A stretch of 42,250 bases of DNA from JAEUTH01 sp039931675 (GTDB taxonomy: Bacteria; Bacteroidota; Bacteroidia; AKYH767-A; OLB10): NCBI GenBank assembly GCA_039931675.1, contig JBDTRM010000300.1, forward strand, positions 1 through 42,250, in the 5' to 3' direction. A program made the position numbers and the translations under genes. This document shows positions 40,647 to 42,250 of this stretch, one piece after another; within the stretch, counting starts at the first letter, position 1, and every line of letters starts with the position of its first letter. The notes beneath the pieces were generated by a model, which was given only the letters and a program-made list of their open reading frames with translations, had not been told where the DNA came from and ran no database searches.

Positions 40647-42250
40647 TTAATATCCCATTCCACCCATATCAGGGCTTGGCATAGAAGCGCCTTTTTCTTC
40701 TTTGATATCTGCTAACACACACTCAGTGGTTAACAACATACCAGCGATAGAGGCAGCATTTTCAAGTGCTACGCGGGTTACTTTAGTAGGGTCAATTACA
40801 CCGGCTGCAAATAATTTTTCATATTTATCAGTGCGTGCATTGTAACCAAAATCGTCTTTACCATTGCGAACTTTGTCAACTATGATTGAACCTTCGAGAC
40901 CTGCATTGGCAACTATCTGGCGCAATGGCTCTTCCAAAGCACGCTTGATAATGTTGATACCGGTAGTTTCATCTTCGTTGTCACCTTTCAGTTTAGCAAT
41001 AACTTCTATTGCGCGGATGTAAGCCACGCCACCACCTGCAACGATACCTTCTTCAACTGCGGCACGTGTAGCATGCAAAGCATCATCAACACGGTCTTTC
41101 TTTTCTTTCATTTCAGTTTCGGTAGCAGCTCCAATATATAATACTGCAACACCACCTGCTAACTTAGCGAGACGTTCCTGTAGTTTTTCTTTATCATAAT
41201 CGGAAGTTGTTGATTCAACCTGGGCTTTGATTTGATTAACACGTGCAACGATATCTTCTTTTTTACCAACACCGTTTACGATGGTTGTGTTGTCTTTATC
41301 AATGCTGATTTTTTCAGCTTGTCCAAGATAAGTGAGATCAGCGTTCTCTAATTTGAAGCCACGCTCTTCAGCTATTAAAGTACCACCTGTAAGAATGGCG
41401 ATGTCTTCCATCATAGCTTTTCTACGGTCGCCAAAGCCGGGAGCTTTAACGGCAGCAATTTTTAAAGAGCCGCGAATTTTATTTACAACCAAGGTTGCCA
41501 ATGCTTCGCTATCCACATCTTCGGCAATAATTAAAAGCGGGCGACCTGTTTGAACTACTTTCTCCAAAATAGGAAGTAATTCTTTCATGTTAGAGATCTT
41601 TTTATCGTATAATAAAATGTAAGGATTTTCTAACTCAGCTTCCATCTTATCAGCGTTGGTTACGAAGTAAGGAGAAATGTAACCGCGGTCGAACTGCATA
41701 CCTTCTACAGTTTTCATTTCAGTTTCAGTTCCTTTAGCTTCTTCAACAGTTATCACTCCTTCTTTACCAACTTTCTTCATTGCATCAGCAATTAATTTAC
41801 CGATTGTAAAATCAGAATTAGCAGAAATGGAAGCTATCTGCTCAATTTTTTCATAATCATCGCCTACCTTTTGTGATATTTTTTTCAATGATTCAACAAC
41901 AGCGATTACAGCTTTGTCAATACCGCGTTTCAAATCCATTGGATTTGCACCTGCAGCTACGTTTTTCAAACCTGCAGTAACAATAGCCTGCGCCAATACA
42001 GTTGCAGTAGTAGTTCCATCGCCTGCTATATCAGCAGTTTTAGAAGCTACTTCTTTCAACATTTGCGCCCCCATGTTTTCAACCGGGTGTTTCAATTCTA
42101 TTTCTTTTGCAACAGTAACACCGTCTTTTGTAATAATAGGTGATCCGTATTTCTTATCAATAATTACGTTACGTCCCTTTGGACCAAGTGTAACTTTAAC
42201 TGCATTAGCCAATGCGTCAACTCCGCGCTTTAAAGCGTCACGCGATTCAA
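40647..42250 (-). CDS. groEL: 60-kDa chaperonin GroEL, 5' end outside the window
   Basis: GroEL folds newly made and stress-damaged proteins inside a double-ring chamber closed by GroES. About 533 codons are present. The frame is open to the window edge, where it reads 'ESRDALKRGVDALANAV', so roughly a dozen N-terminal residues lie beyond; the internal TTG at 42212 is not the start. Conserved segments include 'VTLGPKGRNVIIDKKYGSPI', the ATP-site 'GDGTTTATVLAQAI' with its catalytic Asp, 'ISANSDFTIGKLIADAM' and 'GGGVAYIRAIEVI'. It ends in the tail 'MPSPDMGGMGY', with few GGM repeats. groES would be expected further upstream, past the edge. Confidence 0.97.
   Translation of the reverse strand, partial: ESRDALKRGVDALANAVKVTLGPKGRNVIIDKKYGSPIITKDGVTVAKEIELKHPVENMGAQMLKEVASKTADIAGDGTTTATVLAQAIVTAGLKNVAAGANPMDLKRGIDKAVIAVVESLKKISQKVGDDYEKIEQIASISANSDFTIGKLIADAMKKVGKEGVITVEEAKGTETEMKTVEGMQFDRGYISPYFVTNADKMEAELENPYILLYDKKISNMKELLPILEKVVQTGRPLLIIAEDVDSEALATLVVNKIRGSLKIAAVKAPGFGDRRKAMMEDIAILTGGTLIAEERGFKLENADLTYLGQAEKISIDKDNTTIVNGVGKKEDIVARVNQIKAQVESTTSDYDKEKLQERLAKLAGGVAVLYIGAATETEMKEKKDRVDDALHATRAAVEEGIVAGGGVAYIRAIEVIAKLKGDNEDETTGINIIKRALEEPLRQIVANAGLEGSIIVDKVRNGKDDFGYNARTDKYEKLFAAGVIDPTKVTRVALENAASIAGMLLTTECVLADIKEEKGASMPSPDMGGMGY

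Noticed and set aside
42210..42212. TTG as the start of groEL
   Set aside because: The conserved GroEL N-terminal residues continue in frame to the window edge, so the true start lies outside.

Overview
The window comes from a low-GC member of the Bacteroidota, most likely a Chitinophagales or Sphingobacteriales-type organism. The evidence: three proteins end in type IX secretion (T9SS) C-terminal sorting domains; lineage-restricted families occur (DUF4835/PorD-like, DUF3822, a probable DUF4907); the order bamD-rpoZ-coaBC-DUF4835 is typical of the phylum; genes lack Shine-Dalgarno sites; and several promoters match the Bacteroidota -33 TTG / -7 TAnnTTTG pattern. The sequence looks chromosomal. 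I see no phage, plasmid, transposase or CRISPR genes, and no tRNA or rRNA.

Layout. 1-3833: repeat-rich leader, then bamD, rpoZ, terminator, coaBC and a PorD-like gene on the + strand. 3834-4285: a 164-bp tandem duplication with nested inverted repeats. 4286-5044: patatin-like lipase (-). 5278-10687: signalling block (+) with a four-PAS NarL-type histidine kinase, its overlapping LuxR-type regulator, a single-domain receiver, and a membrane PAS protein without a visible output domain. 10688-11419: a five-unit tandem hairpin array in which four units carry a short G-rich micro-ORF. 11420-14476: a single-chain restriction-modification enzyme (+). 14513-23592: minus-strand genes for a secreted M43 metalloprotease, a phosphodiesterase/phosphatase-like lipoprotein, a TonB-dependent receptor, a small CarboxypepD_reg protein, a macro-domain protein, rsmD and DUF3822. 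23730-25151: RecD-like helicase (+). 25157-26103: RES/Xre toxin-antitoxin pair (-) with a well-resolved promoter and operator. 26293-29448: SDR oxidoreductase, amino-acid permease and a small secreted DUF4907-like protein (-). 29522-30660: an unrecognised protein and a retropepsin-like protein (+). 30922-36444: large alpha-2-macroglobulin lipoprotein. 36445-40579: two T9SS-exported proteins separated by repeat-rich intergenic DNA. 40647-42250: groEL (-), whose 5' end lies beyond the window.

Housekeeping genes (bamD, rpoZ, coaBC, rsmD, groEL) alternate with surface and secretion genes (PorD-like, T9SS cargo, TonB receptor, A2M) and with defence or accessory modules (restriction enzyme, RES/Xre, macrodomain). 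Intergenic DNA carries several dispersed inverted-repeat families. Low-complexity DNA resembling intergenic repeats also appears inside reading frames at two places. The least explained structures are the hairpin/micro-ORF array upstream of the restriction enzyme, the 164-bp structured duplication, and the retropepsin-like gene.
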